Made by a program: the position numbers and the translations under genes. Below the pieces are notes generated by a model. The model was given only the letters and a program-made list of their open reading frames with translations, ran no database searches and was not told where the DNA came from. Positions 48,432-58,415 of a stretch of DNA of 62,219 nt are shown piece by piece; the stretch's first letter is position 1; each line of letters opens with the position of its first letter. Source of the stretch: Pseudomonadota bacterium (GTDB lineage Bacteria; Pseudomonadota; Gammaproteobacteria; Burkholderiales; Thiobacillaceae); the NCBI GenBank assembly GCA_021783275.1, contig JAJXUA010000003.1, positions 1 to 62,219 on the forward strand, in the 5' to 3' direction.

Positions 48432-49383
48432 GGTTCAGGGTCTCGAGAAAGCCCGCCAGGTCGGCGGGCAGCGGCGCGTTGATGTCGAGCGGCTCACCGC
48501 TCAGGGGATGGGCAAATTCAAGATGCGCCGCATGCAGGAACATGCGTTTCAATCCCTGTTTGGCTAACCGTTTGTTGAGTTCGAAATCGCCGTATTTGTC
48601 GTCACCTGCGATGGGAAACCCCAGGTGCGAGGTATGGACGCGTATCTGATGCGTGCGACCAGTCTTGAGTTCCGCTTCCAGCAGGGTGAAATCGGCATAG
48701 CGCTGCTGACGGCGAAAAATAGTATGCGCAGTCTGGCCATCGTCGCGCACGGTCACGCGTTTTTCACCGTTGTCATCGACACGCTTGTGCAAGGGCAATT
48801 TCACATGCTGCAGCGGATTGGGCCAGCGCCCGGCCACCAGGGTGATATAGCGCTTGCGGATGGTTCCGGCGCGCATGGCTTCGTGCAGCCCCACCAGCGC
48901 GCGCCGCTTCAGCGCAATCAGCAGCACCCCCGAGGTTTCGCGGTCGAGCCGGTGCACCAGTTCCATATAGCGGCATTCCGGCAGTTCCAGCCGCATCTGC
49001 TCGATCACCCCGCGCGAAATGCCGCTGCCACCGTGCACCGCCATGCCGGGCGGCTTGTTCAGTGCAATCAGCGCTTCATCCCGGTAGAGTATGTGCGGCA
49101 ACAGGCGCAACCCGCCTTGCGGCAAATGGGTGGCGGGGGTAATGACCGGCACGGCAGTGCGCACCGGCGGTATCCGGACTTCGTCACCGAGTTGCAGGCG
49201 ATAGCCGACCTCGACGCGCCCGCCGTTGATGCGCACCTCGCCCCCGCGCACCAGCTTGTAGATGCGGCTTTTCGGCACGCCCTTGAGTTCGCCGAGCAGG
49301 AAGTTATCCAGACGCTGGTTGTCGGCCCCGTCATCGATCTTCAGTTTGCGGACAGAATCTTTCTCTAAGTCCTTCATTTTCAT
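48415..49383 (-). CDS. rluC: 23S rRNA pseudouridine synthase RluC
   Basis: 322 residues from the ATG at 49381-49383 (another Met two codons later); the longer frame to 49608 runs through the rne leader and is not supported. S4 domain (QRLDNFLLGELKGVPKSRIYKLVRGGEVRING), then catalytic MELVHRLDRETSGVLLIALK. RluC is classically divergent from rne. Makes pseudouridines in 23S rRNA. Confidence 0.94.
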   Translation of the reverse strand: MKMKDLEKDSVRKLKIDDGADNQRLDNFLLGELKGVPKSRIYKLVRGGEVRINGGRVEVGYRLQLGDEVRIPPVRTAVPVITPATHLPQGGLRLLPHILYRDEALIALNKPPGMAVHGGSGISRGVIEQMRLELPECRYMELVHRLDRETSGVLLIALKRRALVGLHEAMRAGTIRKRYITLVAGRWPNPLQHVKLPLHKRVDDNGEKRVTVRDDGQTAHTIFRRQQRYADFTLLEAELKTGRTHQIRVHTSHLGFPIAGDDKYGDFELNKRLAKQGLKRMFLHAAHLEFAHPLSGEPLDINAPLPADLAGFLETLNHDQAV

Positions 49384-49796
49384 ATACACTACCGCCGGTT
49401 CAGGCCAAGTTTTGCCTGACCATTGCCCGGCGCAACCCTGCCGGAAATTTTTAGAGATCACGCCGGTTAAAACGCTCACCGGCCGCCGTCTGCCCGGCCC
49501 GTCCGGATTCCTGCCGCCCTGCCAGCACGCTGGCGGGCCGACCAGTCGAACCCACCTGCCTGCCAGCCGACCAAGCAGCGATGTTATCAACGACGCGACA
49601 TCAAGCATACGAAATCAGTATTCACGCCCGGAATTCATTCCAGCGGGGATCGGAAAGACAGGCTGCTCAGCAGCACCCTCTCCAGGAACAGGACACATTG
49701 ATCCATGCCATTTCACCCAACACACTCCGTGATCGCATGAGCCGCTGATTCAGCGGCGGTATGGCCTGTCCCGTATGCACGCGCGCGGGAGAAGAA
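49384..49796. promoter_or_regulatory. rluC-rne divergent control region and rne leader
   Basis: 413 bp without a convincing gene. Must hold the divergent promoters and the long leader of rne, known in other bacteria as the site of RNase E self-control. By eye there is one perfect hairpin near its end (49741-49757), and GC-rich text in the middle. Exact promoter elements not resolved. Confidence 0.6.
49741..49757 (+). other. hairpin in the rne 5' leader
   Basis: Arms GCCGCTG (49741-49747) and CAGCGGC (49751-49757) with loop ATT, 39 bp before the rne start. A leader hairpin binds RNase E in E. coli autoregulation; similar role inferred here. Confidence 0.55.
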
Positions 49797-52394
49797 ATGA
49801 AGCGCATGCTATTCAACGCAACCCAGGCGGAAGAACTCCGGGTTGCCATCGTCGACGGGCAAAAACTCGTTGACCTTGACATCGAGTCCGCCAGCAAAGA
49901 ACAACGCAAAGGCAATATCTACAAGGGCGTCATCACCAATATCGCCCCCAGCCTGGAAGCCGCCTTTGTCGACTACGGCTGTGAACGTCACGGCTTCCTG
50001 CCGTTCAAGGAAATTTCCCGTGCCTGCCTGCCCGGCAATGGCAAGGTTCCCGACAATCTCAAAGAAGGCATGGAGCTGCTCGTCCAGGTGGAAAAGGACG
50101 AACGCGGCAACAAGGGCGCAGCACTGACCACGTTTGTTTCGCTGGCCGGTCGCTATGTCGTGCTGATGCCGACCAACCCGCGCGGCGGTGGCGTATCACG
50201 CCGCATCGAAGGGGAAGAGCGCAACGAACTGCGCGACACCCTGGCGCAACTCGACATCCCCGATGGCATGAGCCTGATCGCCCGCACTGCGGGGATCGGT
50301 CGCAGTGCCGAAGAATTCCAGTGGGACCTGAATTACCTGTTGAGCCTGTGGAAAGCCATCGACGGCGCATCGCAATCGAACAAGGGCGCATTCCTGATTT
50401 ACCAGGAAGGCAGTCTGGTGATTCGCGCCATCCGCGACTACTTCTCCGCCGACATCGGCGAAATCCTGATCGACACCGAAGACATCTACGAACAGGCGCA
50501 GCAGTTCATGGCGCACGTGATGCCGGACAACGCCAACAAGATCAAACTCTATCGCGACGACGTGCCGCTGTTTTCCCGTTTCCAGATCGAACACCAGATC
50601 GAATCGGCGTTTTCGCGCCAGGTGAATTTGCCGTCCGGCGGTGCCATCGTCATCGACCATACCGAAGCCCTGGTCTCGGTGGACGTCAACTCGGCGCGCG
50701 CCAACAAGGGCAGCGATGTCGAACAGACTGCCTACAACACCAATCTGGAAGCCGCCGACGAAGTGGCCCGGCAGATGCGCCTGCGCGATCTCGGTGGTCT
50801 GATCGTGATCGACTTCATCGACATGGAAAACCCGAAGAACCAGCGCGAAGTCGAAAACCGGCTGAAAGACGCGTTGCATCATGATCGCGCCCGCGTCCAG
50901 ACCGGCAAGATTTCGCGTTTCGGTCTACTGGAAATGTCACGCCAGCGGCTGCAGCCCTCGCTCGGCGAAACCAGTCACAACTCATGCCCGCGCTGCCACG
51001 GCACCGGCCACATTCGTGGCACCGAATCGTCGGCGCTGCACATCCTGCGCATCCTCGGTGAAGAGGCGATGAAGGAAAACACCGGTGCGGTGCACGTGCA
51101 GCTGCCGGTCGATGTCGCCACGTTCCTGCTCAACGAAAAACGCGTGGACATCCACACCATCGAATCGCGCCTCAAGGTCAACGTGGTGCTGATTCCCAAC
51201 GTGCATATCGAAACCCCGAACTACACCATCACGCGCCTGCGTCACGACGAGCTGAACCAGCGCGACGCCGCCGAACCCAGTTACAAGATGGCGACGATGC
51301 CGGAGACCGAATCGACGTATCAGACCGAACAGTCAGCTGCGCCGGTACGTCAGCAGGCCGCGGTCAAGTCCATCGCGCCGCCGCAGCCCATGCCGGTAGC
51401 CAAACCCGTGGTGCAGCCCAGCCCGCCTGAAGAAACCGGCCTGTTCGACCGGATTTTTGGCTGGTTCAAGAAACGCGGTGACGAGATGCCGGCTGTTTCG
51501 GCCCAGCCCGTCATTGAAACTACGCCCGTGCGTGCGCGCAGCGAACGCACCAGCGAGCGGCATGACCGCAAACCCGGCCAGCGCCGCAGCCGTGGTGAGG
51601 GTCGTAACAGCGAGGGCCGCAACGGCGAAGGACGCCAGGCTGAACCGCGTCCCCAGGCAGGCCGTACGACCGAACCCCGTCAGGCTGATGCCCGGCCCGA
51701 CCGCAAAGCCGAAGCGCGCCCCGAAGGCAGCAAGCCGCCGCGTCCCCCGCGGCAGCCCAAGCCCCCACGCGCCGAAGCAGTCGCCGCACCGCGCGACGAA
51801 ACCAGCGCGCCTCCGCGTGAGGCCGACGGTGACGAAAAACGCGAATCGCGCAGCCGCCGCGGCCGTGGCCGCCGTGGCCGTGATGGCCGGACGGAGGACG
51901 CCGCGTCACAGTCTGAAGCGAGTGCAACGCGCAGCCCGCAAGGTTTTCACGCCATCATCGAAATCGCCGGTGCGGCACCAGCCCCGGTTGCGCCGATGGC
52001 AGATGCACCGCGACAGCAGGCATTGCAGCTGGATGCTGCGCCCGCTCCCCAGCGCACAGCAGTCGCCACGGCCGCTGTGACCGCCAGCCCGGCCAGCGTG
52101 CTGGCCGAACTGGCGGCGAGTGCGCGTCAGTTGCAACAGGTGGAAACCCGGAATGCCAGCACCGGGATCGCCAGCGAGCCGGCAGAAGCATCACGCCCGC
52201 GCCGCCGCCGTCGCCCGACGAGTGCAACCGGCACGGAAGCGGTCAGCCTGATGCAGGTGGAAACCAGTGCACCGGTCAGCGCGCCCGTGGATGTGCCGGT
52301 TGAATCCTCGCCTCACCCCACACGCCGTCGTCAGCGTCCGGCCATGGCGGTGACGCAGGAGCCCTTGGTGCAGGTCGAAACCCGGTCGAACTGA
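49797..52394 (+). CDS. rne: ribonuclease E
   Basis: 865 residues from the ATG at 49797 (GGGAGAAG upstream). S1 domain at the N terminus (GNIYKGVITNIAPSLEAAFVDYG), RNase H/DNase I-like core with VSVDVNSARANKGSDVEQTAYNTN and GGLIVIDFIDM, Zn-link CPRCHGTG, then a long disordered Arg/Pro-rich tail (from about 500) with two RRGR-like patches. The tail is a degradosome scaffold and differs from E. coli. A GLFDRIFGWFKKRG segment may be the membrane-binding helix. Confidence 0.96.
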   Translation: MKRMLFNATQAEELRVAIVDGQKLVDLDIESASKEQRKGNIYKGVITNIAPSLEAAFVDYGCERHGFLPFKEISRACLPGNGKVPDNLKEGMELLVQVEKDERGNKGAALTTFVSLAGRYVVLMPTNPRGGGVSRRIEGEERNELRDTLAQLDIPDGMSLIARTAGIGRSAEEFQWDLNYLLSLWKAIDGASQSNKGAFLIYQEGSLVIRAIRDYFSADIGEILIDTEDIYEQAQQFMAHVMPDNANKIKLYRDDVPLFSRFQIEHQIESAFSRQVNLPSGGAIVIDHTEALVSVDVNSARANKGSDVEQTAYNTNLEAADEVARQMRLRDLGGLIVIDFIDMENPKNQREVENRLKDALHHDRARVQTGKISRFGLLEMSRQRLQPSLGETSHNSCPRCHGTGHIRGTESSALHILRILGEEAMKENTGAVHVQLPVDVATFLLNEKRVDIHTIESRLKVNVVLIPNVHIETPNYTITRLRHDELNQRDAAEPSYKMATMPETESTYQTEQSAAPVRQQAAVKSIAPPQPMPVAKPVVQPSPPEETGLFDRIFGWFKKRGDEMPAVSAQPVIETTPVRARSERTSERHDRKPGQRRSRGEGRNSEGRNGEGRQAEPRPQAGRTTEPRQADARPDRKAEARPEGSKPPRPPRQPKPPRAEAVAAPRDETSAPPREADGDEKRESRSRRGRGRRGRDGRTEDAASQSEASATRSPQGFHAIIEIAGAAPAPVAPMADAPRQQALQLDAAPAPQRTAVATAAVTASPASVLAELAASARQLQQVETRNASTGIASEPAEASRPRRRRRPTSATGTEAVSLMQVETSAPVSAPVDVPVESSPHPTRRRQRPAMAVTQEPLVQVETRSN

Positions 52395-52408
52395 TCATCG
52401 GGTCGCAC

Positions 52409-52444
52409 ACAGCACAAGGGCCGCTTACGCGGCCCTTGTGCTGT
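52409..52444 (+). terminator. strong 16-bp hairpin after rne
   Basis: ACAGCACAAGGGCCGC (52409-52424), loop TTAC plus flank, GCGGCCCTTGTGCTGT (52429-52444), perfect. Lies 15 bp past the rne stop and 15 bp before the end of the convergent phosphatase gene, so it could serve both strands. No T-run of note. Confidence 0.75.
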
Positions 52445-52458
52445 CAGACCCGGGAATA

Positions 52459-52941
52459 CTATCGGGGAGCAGCATTGCCGGTGATTTCGCGGATCAGTCC
52501 CTGCACGGCGTCTTCGATCATGTCGAGGTTTTCTTCGAACCCCTGCGGCCCGCCGTAATACGGATCCACCACATCCAGATTCGGATACTTGCGGCTGTAT
52601 GCCAGCAGGCGCTTGATCTTGCCCTGATGCTGGGCCGGTGCACGGTCTAGCAGGCGGCTCATGTTGTCACCATCCATGGCCAGAATGTAGTCGAAACGCG
52701 CGAAATCCTGATCGGCCACCTTGCGCCCTCGCAGGTCACTGATCTCCGCCCCGCGCTGGCGCGCGGCCTGCTGCGCACGTGGGTCGGGCGCATCGCCGAC
52801 GTGATACGCATGGGTGCCTGCCGAATCCGACTCGATCTGGCCTTCCAGCCCCGCGTCCCGCACTGCCTTGCGGAACATCCCTTCCGCCATCGGCGAACGA
52901 CAGATATTACCCATGCACACAAACAACACCCTGACAGCCAT
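52459..52941 (-). CDS. low-molecular-weight protein tyrosine phosphatase
   Basis: 160 residues. Active loop VCMGNICRSPMAEGMF, general acid DVVDPYYGGPQGFEENL. Full length. Substrate unknown; no kinase or exopolysaccharide genes flank it. The 100 bp before its start show nothing notable. Confidence 0.94.
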   Translation of the reverse strand: MAVRVLFVCMGNICRSPMAEGMFRKAVRDAGLEGQIESDSAGTHAYHVGDAPDPRAQQAARQRGAEISDLRGRKVADQDFARFDYILAMDGDNMSRLLDRAPAQHQGKIKRLLAYSRKYPNLDVVDPYYGGPQGFEENLDMIEDAVQGLIREITGNAAPR

Positions 52942-53041
52942 GTAACCCTTTCAACAATATGATCAAAACTGCGCACCGGCACAGCACCCCCTGCGCGAAC
53001 TGCCCCATAGAGCGGTCATCGCACAGCGGGTTCCGCACAGC

Positions 53042-53467
53042 TCAATCCAGCGCGTTTTTCAGCTTGTGCCACTGGATCGGCGCGGGACGGATGTCCGCCT
53101 GCGCCTCGTCCTGCTTGCGCTGGGTGTATTCCTCGGCAAGCTGCGTGAGCTTCTGCAGATCGGCATTGGCTTTGCTCGTCTGCGTTTCCATCGCAGCGGC
53201 ATCCAGCGGCGTATCCACCAGTTGCGTCTCGATGCGCAGAATCGCCGGATAGCGTTCAGTCAGCGTCTGCAGGATCGCGTCGAGCTTGTCGCCGGTAAAG
53301 GCATAGCGCAGCTTTGGGGTCAGAAACAGCCGCAGGATCGCGCCGTCGCCCGGATTGGCGCGCGCGTTAACCTCTGCCGCCTCCTTCTGCAGCCAGCCGC
53401 GCAGCCGCAGTGGGGTGATCTCGACGCCCGGATTCAGAATCGCGATGAAAAGTTGTCCCGAAGCCAT
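53042..53467 (-). CDS. hypothetical protein
   Basis: 141 residues, start MASGQLFIAILNPGVE. Hydrophilic, mixed, with a helical C-terminal half (AAAMETQTSKANADLQKLTQLAEEYTQRKQDEAQ) likely coiled coil. No signal peptide or known motif. It may be transcribed with nothing else; gaps of 100 bp and 142 bp flank it. I do not recognise a family. Confidence 0.6.
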   Translation of the reverse strand: MASGQLFIAILNPGVEITPLRLRGWLQKEAAEVNARANPGDGAILRLFLTPKLRYAFTGDKLDAILQTLTERYPAILRIETQLVDTPLDAAAMETQTSKANADLQKLTQLAEEYTQRKQDEAQADIRPAPIQWHKLKNALD

Positions 53468-53609
53468 GGGGGTTCCTGTCGTGTAAAAGCGGCATTGTGC
53501 AGAAGATTGACGGGCAGAGCCAACCCGCGTGTCGGTCAGTGTCGGCAGCTTGCCTGTCGGGACGGGGCGCGAACACTCGGGTCCGGTAGCCAGTCCACCG
53601 GGGTGACGG

Positions 53610-55637
53610 CTACGTCCGTTCCTCCACCCCGAACAGCAGGGCTTTTAATTCCCGCAACTGGTCGCGCAGTACGGCGGCCTTTTCGAACTCCAGATTTTTC
53701 GCCGCGTCCTGCATTTCCTTTTCGATTTTCTTCACTTTCCTGGTCAGCGATTTTTCATCCATCACCTTGTATTCGGCAGCCGTCTGCGCGGCCTTCAGTT
53801 CCTGCCGCGACGCGTCTGCATCGTAGACGCCATCGATGATGTCCTTGATGCGCTTGACCACGCCGCGCGGGGTGATGCCATGTTCCAGGTTGAAGGCGAT
53901 CTGCTTGACACGGCGGCGCTCGGTTTCGTCCATCGCGCGGCGCATCGAGTCGGTGATCTTGTCAGCGTACAGAATCGCGCTGCCGTTGAGATGGCGTGCG
54001 GCGCGGCCGATGGTCTGGATCAGCGAACGCTCGGAACGCAGGAACCCTTCCTTGTCGGCATCGAGTATCGCCACCAGTGACACCTCGGGAATATCCAGTC
54101 CTTCGCGCAGCAGGTTGATGCCCACCAGCACATCGAACAGCCCTAGACGCAGATCGCGCAGGATTTCGACGCGCTCGACGGTGTCGATGTCGGAATGCAG
54201 ATAGCGCACCTTGATGCCATGCTCGGCCAGATAATCCGTCAAGTCCTCGGCCATGCGCTTGGTCAGCGTGGTCACCAGCACGCGCTCGCCCAGCGCAATG
54301 CGCTTGCGTGCTTCACTCATCAAGTCATCGACCTGGGTGCCCACCGGCCGTACCTCGACCTGCGGATCGACCAGCCCGGTCGGGCGCGCGACCTGTTCCA
54401 CCACCTGGCCGGCGTGCTCGGCTTCGTACTTGGCGGGGGTCGCCGAAACAAACACCGTCTGCGGCAGCAGCGTTTCGAATTCCTCGAATTTCAGTGGCCG
54501 GTTGTCCAGCGCCGACGGCAGGCGGAAACCGTAGTCGACGAGGTTTTCCTTGCGCGAGCGGTCGCCCTTGTACATGCCGCCCACCTGGGTCACGGTGACG
54601 TGCGACTCATCAATGATCATGATCGCGTCCTTCGCCAGGTAGTCGATCAAGGTCGGCGGCGGCTCGCCAGGCTTGCGCCCCGACAGGTGCCGTGAGTAGT
54701 TTTCGATGCCCTTGCAGAACCCCAGCTCGACCATCATTTCCAGATCGAATCGCGTGCGCTGTTCCAGCCGCTGCGCCTCGACCAGCTTGTTGTTGGCGTA
54801 GTACCACTCCAGCCGTTCGCGCAGTTCGACCTTGATCTGCTCGATGGCTCTTAAGGTCGTCTCGCGTGGCGTGACGTAGTGGCTCGACGGGAACACGGTG
54901 AAGCGCGCCACCTTCGACAGAATCTGTCCGGTGAGCGGATCGAACAGGTGCAGCGTCTCGACCACATCGTCAAACAGTTCGACGCGGATCGCGGTCTCGG
55001 CGTGTTCCGCCGGAAAGATGTCGATGACGTCGCCACGCACGCGGAAATGCCCGCGCGAAAAGTCGACGTCGTTGCGCTCATACTGCATCTGCGTGAGCCG
55101 CGTGATCACCTCGCGCTGGCTCATTTTTTCGCCGGTGCGCAGGAGCAGGATCATGCTGTGGTAGTCGGACGGGTCACCAATCCCGTAGATCGCCGACACC
55201 GTGGCGACGATGACGGTGTCACGCCGTTCCAGCAGCGATTTGGTCGCTGACAGCCGCATCTGCTCGATGTGCTCGTTGATGCTGGAGTCTTTTTCGATGA
55301 ACAGGTCGCGCGCCGGGACGTAGGCCTCGGGCTGATAGTAGTCGTAGTAGGAGACGAAATATTCGACTGCGTTCTCGGGAAAGAACTCGCGCATTTCCGA
55401 ATACAGCTGCGCCGCCAGCGTCTTGTTCGGCGCCATCACGATAGCCGGGCGACCGGTCTGCGCAATGACATTGGCCATGGTGAAAGTCTTGCCTGAGCCG
55501 GTCACCCCGAGCAGGGTCTGGAACGCCAGTCCGTCTTCGATGCCCTCGATCAGTCTGGCAATCGCCTGCGGCTGGTCGCCCGCCGGGGGAAACGGCTGAA
55601 ACAGACGGAACGGGCTATTGGGGAAGGTGACGAACAC
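53610..55637 (-). CDS. uvrB: excinuclease ABC subunit B
   Basis: 675 residues from a GTG at 55635-55637, giving [26 protein letters not shown], close to the usual length; the frame open to 55676 is less likely. Walker [35 protein letters not shown]-type [11 protein letters not shown], helicase [13 protein letters not shown] and C-terminal UVR motif [21 protein letters not shown]. Nucleotide-excision repair. Divergent from the aminotransferase gene. Confidence 0.96.
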   Translation of the reverse strand: MFVTFPNSPFRLFQPFPPAGDQPQAIARLIEGIEDGLAFQTLLGVTGSGKTFTMANVIAQTGRPAIVMAPNKTLAAQLYSEMREFFPENAVEYFVSYYDYYQPEAYVPARDLFIEKDSSINEHIEQMRLSATKSLLERRDTVIVATVSAIYGIGDPSDYHSMILLLRTGEKMSQREVITRLTQMQYERNDVDFSRGHFRVRGDVIDIFPAEHAETAIRVELFDDVVETLHLFDPLTGQILSKVARFTVFPSSHYVTPRETTLRAIEQIKVELRERLEWYYANNKLVEAQRLEQRTRFDLEMMVELGFCKGIENYSRHLSGRKPGEPPPTLIDYLAKDAIMIIDESHVTVTQVGGMYKGDRSRKENLVDYGFRLPSALDNRPLKFEEFETLLPQTVFVSATPAKYEAEHAGQVVEQVARPTGLVDPQVEVRPVGTQVDDLMSEARKRIALGERVLVTTLTKRMAEDLTDYLAEHGIKVRYLHSDIDTVERVEILRDLRLGLFDVLVGINLLREGLDIPEVSLVAILDADKEGFLRSERSLIQTIGRAARHLNGSAILYADKITDSMRRAMDETERRRVKQIAFNLEHGITPRGVVKRIKDIIDGVYDADASRQELKAAQTAAEYKVMDEKSLTRKVKKIEKEMQDAAKNLEFEKAAVLRDQLRELKALLFGVEERT

Positions 55638-55707
55638 AGGTAGAATCGCGCGGCCAAAACCAACTGATAGTAGCACTCCGCCAAGACGGATGCATGAAGG
55701 AAACTCC

Positions 55708-56901
55708 GTGGAACTCTCCCGCCGCGTTCAGGCCATCAAGCCTTCGCCCACCCTCGCCGTCACCGCCCGCGCTGCCGCGCTCAAGGCGGGCGGCCGCGAC
55801 ATCGTCGGCCTTGGTGCGGGCGAGCCCGATTTCGATACGCCGCAGCCCATCAAGGATGCCGCAGTCGGAGCGATTGCCCAAGGCTTCACCAAATACACCG
55901 CGGTCGATGGCACACCTGGCCTAAAGGCCGCGATCATCGCCAAGTTCAAGCGCGACAACGGTCTGGACTACACGCCGAAGCAAATTCTGGTGTCGTGCGG
56001 CGGCAAGCAGAGCTTTTTCAATCTGGTGCAGGCGGTGATCAACCCCGGCGACGAGGTCGTCATTCCCGCGCCGTACTGGGTGTCGTATCCCGACATCGTC
56101 CTCCTCGCCGACGGCGTGCCGGTGATCGTCGAAGCGGGGATCGAACAGGGTTTCAGGATGACGGCTGCGCAGCTCGAAGCGGCGATCACCCCGAAGACGC
56201 GACTGGTCGTCATCAACAGCCCGTCGAACCCGACCGGCGCGGTCTACAGCGCCGACGAACTCGCGGCCCTCGGCGCAGTGCTGAAGCAGCACCCGCAGGT
56301 GCTGATCGCCACCGATGACATGTACGAGCACATTCGCCTCGACGACGTGCCTTTCGTGAACATTCTCAACGTCTGCCCCGAGCTCTACGACCGCACCCTG
56401 GTGCTCAACGGCGTATCGAAAGCCTACTCGATGACCGGCTGGCGCATCGGCTATTGCGGCGGGCCCGAGGCGATCATCCGTGCCATGACCAACGTGCAGT
56501 CGCAATCCACCTCCAACCCCACCTCGATCTCGCAGGTGGCCGCCGAGGCCGCGCTCAACGGCGACCAGGGCTGCATCACGCCGATGCTCGACGCCTTCAA
56601 ATCGCGTCACCGTTATCTCGTCGATGCGCTCAACGCCCTGCCCGGCGTGAAATGCCTGGACAGCGGCGGCGCGTTTTATGCCTTCCCCGATGTGCGCGGC
56701 GCGATCCAGTCGCTGCTCGCGCGCGACGTGATTGCCGAAGGCACAGACATCGCCTTTTCCGAATACCTGCTCGAATCGGCCGATGTCGCCGTCGTGCCGG
56801 GGTCGGCCTTCGGCGCCGAAGGCTATATCCGCCTGTCGTTCGCCACCTCGCAGGCCAATCTGGAAAAAGCCATCCAGCGCATCGCCGCCGCGCTCGCATG
56901 A
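55708..56901 (+). CDS. class I/II aminotransferase, aspartate type
   Basis: 397 residues from the GTG at 55708 (GAAGGA 7 bp before). [43 protein letters not shown], and the PLP-lysine block [19 protein letters not shown], as in the bacterial AspC/AspB (Ib) group. Interconverts oxaloacetate and aspartate. Its stop lies inside the first unit of a tandem repeat. Confidence 0.9.
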   Translation: MELSRRVQAIKPSPTLAVTARAAALKAGGRDIVGLGAGEPDFDTPQPIKDAAVGAIAQGFTKYTAVDGTPGLKAAIIAKFKRDNGLDYTPKQILVSCGGKQSFFNLVQAVINPGDEVVIPAPYWVSYPDIVLLADGVPVIVEAGIEQGFRMTAAQLEAAITPKTRLVVINSPSNPTGAVYSADELAALGAVLKQHPQVLIATDDMYEHIRLDDVPFVNILNVCPELYDRTLVLNGVSKAYSMTGWRIGYCGGPEAIIRAMTNVQSQSTSNPTSISQVAAEAALNGDQGCITPMLDAFKSRHRYLVDALNALPGVKCLDSGGAFYAFPDVRGAIQSLLARDVIAEGTDIAFSEYLLESADVAVVPGSAFGAEGYIRLSFATSQANLEKAIQRIAAALA

Positions 56902-57017
56902 GCGCGTATTAAGGTGGCGCTCGCATGAGCGCGTATTAAGGTGGCGCTTGCATAAGCACGCATCAGCGTGGCGATTGCATAAGCGCGCATTAACTGGCAC
57001 TGGCCTAAGCCGCGCTC
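56890..57017. repeat. 27-bp tandem repeat array starting in the aminotransferase stop
   Basis: Units 56890-56916 and 56917-56943 are identical; 56944-56970 and 56971-56996 are diverged copies (27 and 26 bp), then a partial. Each has the dyad CGCTC-GCAT-GAGCG, so it can form hairpins. The unit begins 12 bp before the end of the aminotransferase gene (TGA at 56899-56901) and looks like copies of the gene's end. Ends just before the next gene. Confidence 0.85.
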
Positions 57018-57036
57018 CGCAGGTAGGCTAGCGCGG

Positions 57037-58329
57037 ATGTTGATTCGATCAGCGCGTCTGCCTGTCCTTCCATCTGCCCGTGGCACGCTGGCCTGGCTGC
57101 TGCAACTCGGCTACACCACCGCCCGGCTGTTTGCCCAGAACGGTCTGCAAAATCATGCCGCCGCCACGGCGTTTTATTTCCTGCTGTCGGCCACGCCGCT
57201 GCTGCTGTTGCTGAGCTACGGGATGCAGTTGCTGGGCCGGATTGCCGAAAACTCGGTGCCCGCCACCATCCTCATGGCCGCACTCTACGACCAGTTGCGG
57301 TTCGACAGCCTCACCGCCTATGGCTTCATTCCGCGCCAGACCCAGCTGGCCGCAGGCGGTGTCGGCCTGCTCACGCTGGTGCTGTCGTCGCGCGGGCTGG
57401 TGAACGCCGTACAGGGTGCATTCCGCATCGTGTTTCCCGACCAGGGCAAACGCAATCTGGTGGTGTCGTGGGTCTTGCCGCTGGTGATTTTGCCGGTGAT
57501 GTTTCTGCTGATGGGGCTGGCTGCGCTGGCCCAGGTGACGCTGAGTTTTCTGGCGCAGAATGATTTCATCGGCACCGGCAATGCACAGGTCTTGCAGGGA
57601 CTCAACACCCTGTTCGGCTTTGCCCTGCTGTGGGCGCTGGTCTTTGCGGCGTACTGGCGACTGCCGCGCCGCCATCCCCCGGCACGGGTGGCGGCCGCGT
57701 TTGCACTGGCCGCCACGCTCAGTCTGGCACTGCTGTTTTCGCTGTTTGGCGCGTTTTTCAAACTGGAAAACTACCACAGCCTGTATGGTGCACTGGGCGG
57801 CGTGGTGTTCGTTCTGATCGGAGGCTATTTCGCTTTTTTGCTGCTGTATCTGTGGGCGCAGGCGCTCTTTGCCTATGGCAAGGCCGATATCACCGCACTG
57901 GAAAAACTGTTCCTCGGCGGCAGCGGCACCGGGGCAAGCCGGCTCGAAAGCTATGTCTTCGGCGACACCGGCCGCCTGCTCGAAAAATACGGCCAGACCC
58001 ACCCACCCGGGCATGTCCTGATTGCAGAAGGCGACGATTCGCGTATCGCCTACTTTCTCCATGCCGGGCGCGCCGTAGTCTACAAGGACACCGACACGGG
58101 CCGCCGCCGCCTGGGTGAACTCAACGAAGGCCAGCTGTTTGGCGAAATGGCCTATCTGCTGAACGAAAACCGCACCGCTTCCGTTATCGCCGACAGCGAC
58201 ATCACCGTGCTGGCCCTGCCGCCACAGATCATGGAAGAACTGATGCAGCATTCCGCCCCATTGTCGCGCCGCATCATCGGCACACTCTGCCAGCGGCTGG
58301 AGCGGATGAACCTGGCGAACGCCGACTGA
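57037..58329 (+). CDS. YihY/BrkB-type membrane protein fused to a cyclic-nucleotide-binding domain
   Basis: 430 residues. N-terminal YihY part with about six helices (LQNHAAATAFYFLLSATPLLLLLSYGMQ, AVQGAFRIVFPDQGKRNLV), then from about 316 a Crp-like domain: HPPGHVLIAEGDDSRIAYFLHAGRAVVY, GELNEGQLFGEMAYLLNENRTASVIADSD, with the phosphate-cassette-like GEM. Membrane protein under control of a small ligand or second messenger, by inference. Single gene between the repeat array and the ArsR operon. Confidence 0.85.
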   Translation: MLIRSARLPVLPSARGTLAWLLQLGYTTARLFAQNGLQNHAAATAFYFLLSATPLLLLLSYGMQLLGRIAENSVPATILMAALYDQLRFDSLTAYGFIPRQTQLAAGGVGLLTLVLSSRGLVNAVQGAFRIVFPDQGKRNLVVSWVLPLVILPVMFLLMGLAALAQVTLSFLAQNDFIGTGNAQVLQGLNTLFGFALLWALVFAAYWRLPRRHPPARVAAAFALAATLSLALLFSLFGAFFKLENYHSLYGALGGVVFVLIGGYFAFLLLYLWAQALFAYGKADITALEKLFLGGSGTGASRLESYVFGDTGRLLEKYGQTHPPGHVLIAEGDDSRIAYFLHAGRAVVYKDTDTGRRRLGELNEGQLFGEMAYLLNENRTASVIADSDITVLALPPQIMEELMQHSAPLSRRIIGTLCQRLERMNLANAD

Positions 58330-58384
58330 TTGCCAGGCATGCGTGTGATGAACCGGAGAAGGAAACGGGTAATCTGTGCCTTGC

Positions 58385-58410
58385 AATATTCTAATAATCG
58401 TTAGAATATT
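58385..58410. promoter_or_regulatory. ArsR-type palindromic operator
   Basis: Perfect 10-bp arms AATATTCTAA (58385-58394) and TTAGAATATT (58401-58410) around a 6-bp spacer. A TAGAAT (58402-58407) in the right arm can act as -10. The ATG is only 6 bp past the repeat, so transcription likely starts near the ATG (leaderless or very short leader). Confidence 0.85.
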
Positions 58411-58415
58411 GACCT

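Noticed and set aside
49384-49796. Small open frames in the rne leader, and the N-terminal extension of rluC
   Set aside because: No ribosome site or family sequence; composition fits a leader region.
56890-57017. Possible CRISPR-like array
   Set aside because: Units are directly adjacent with no spacers, and no cas genes occur.
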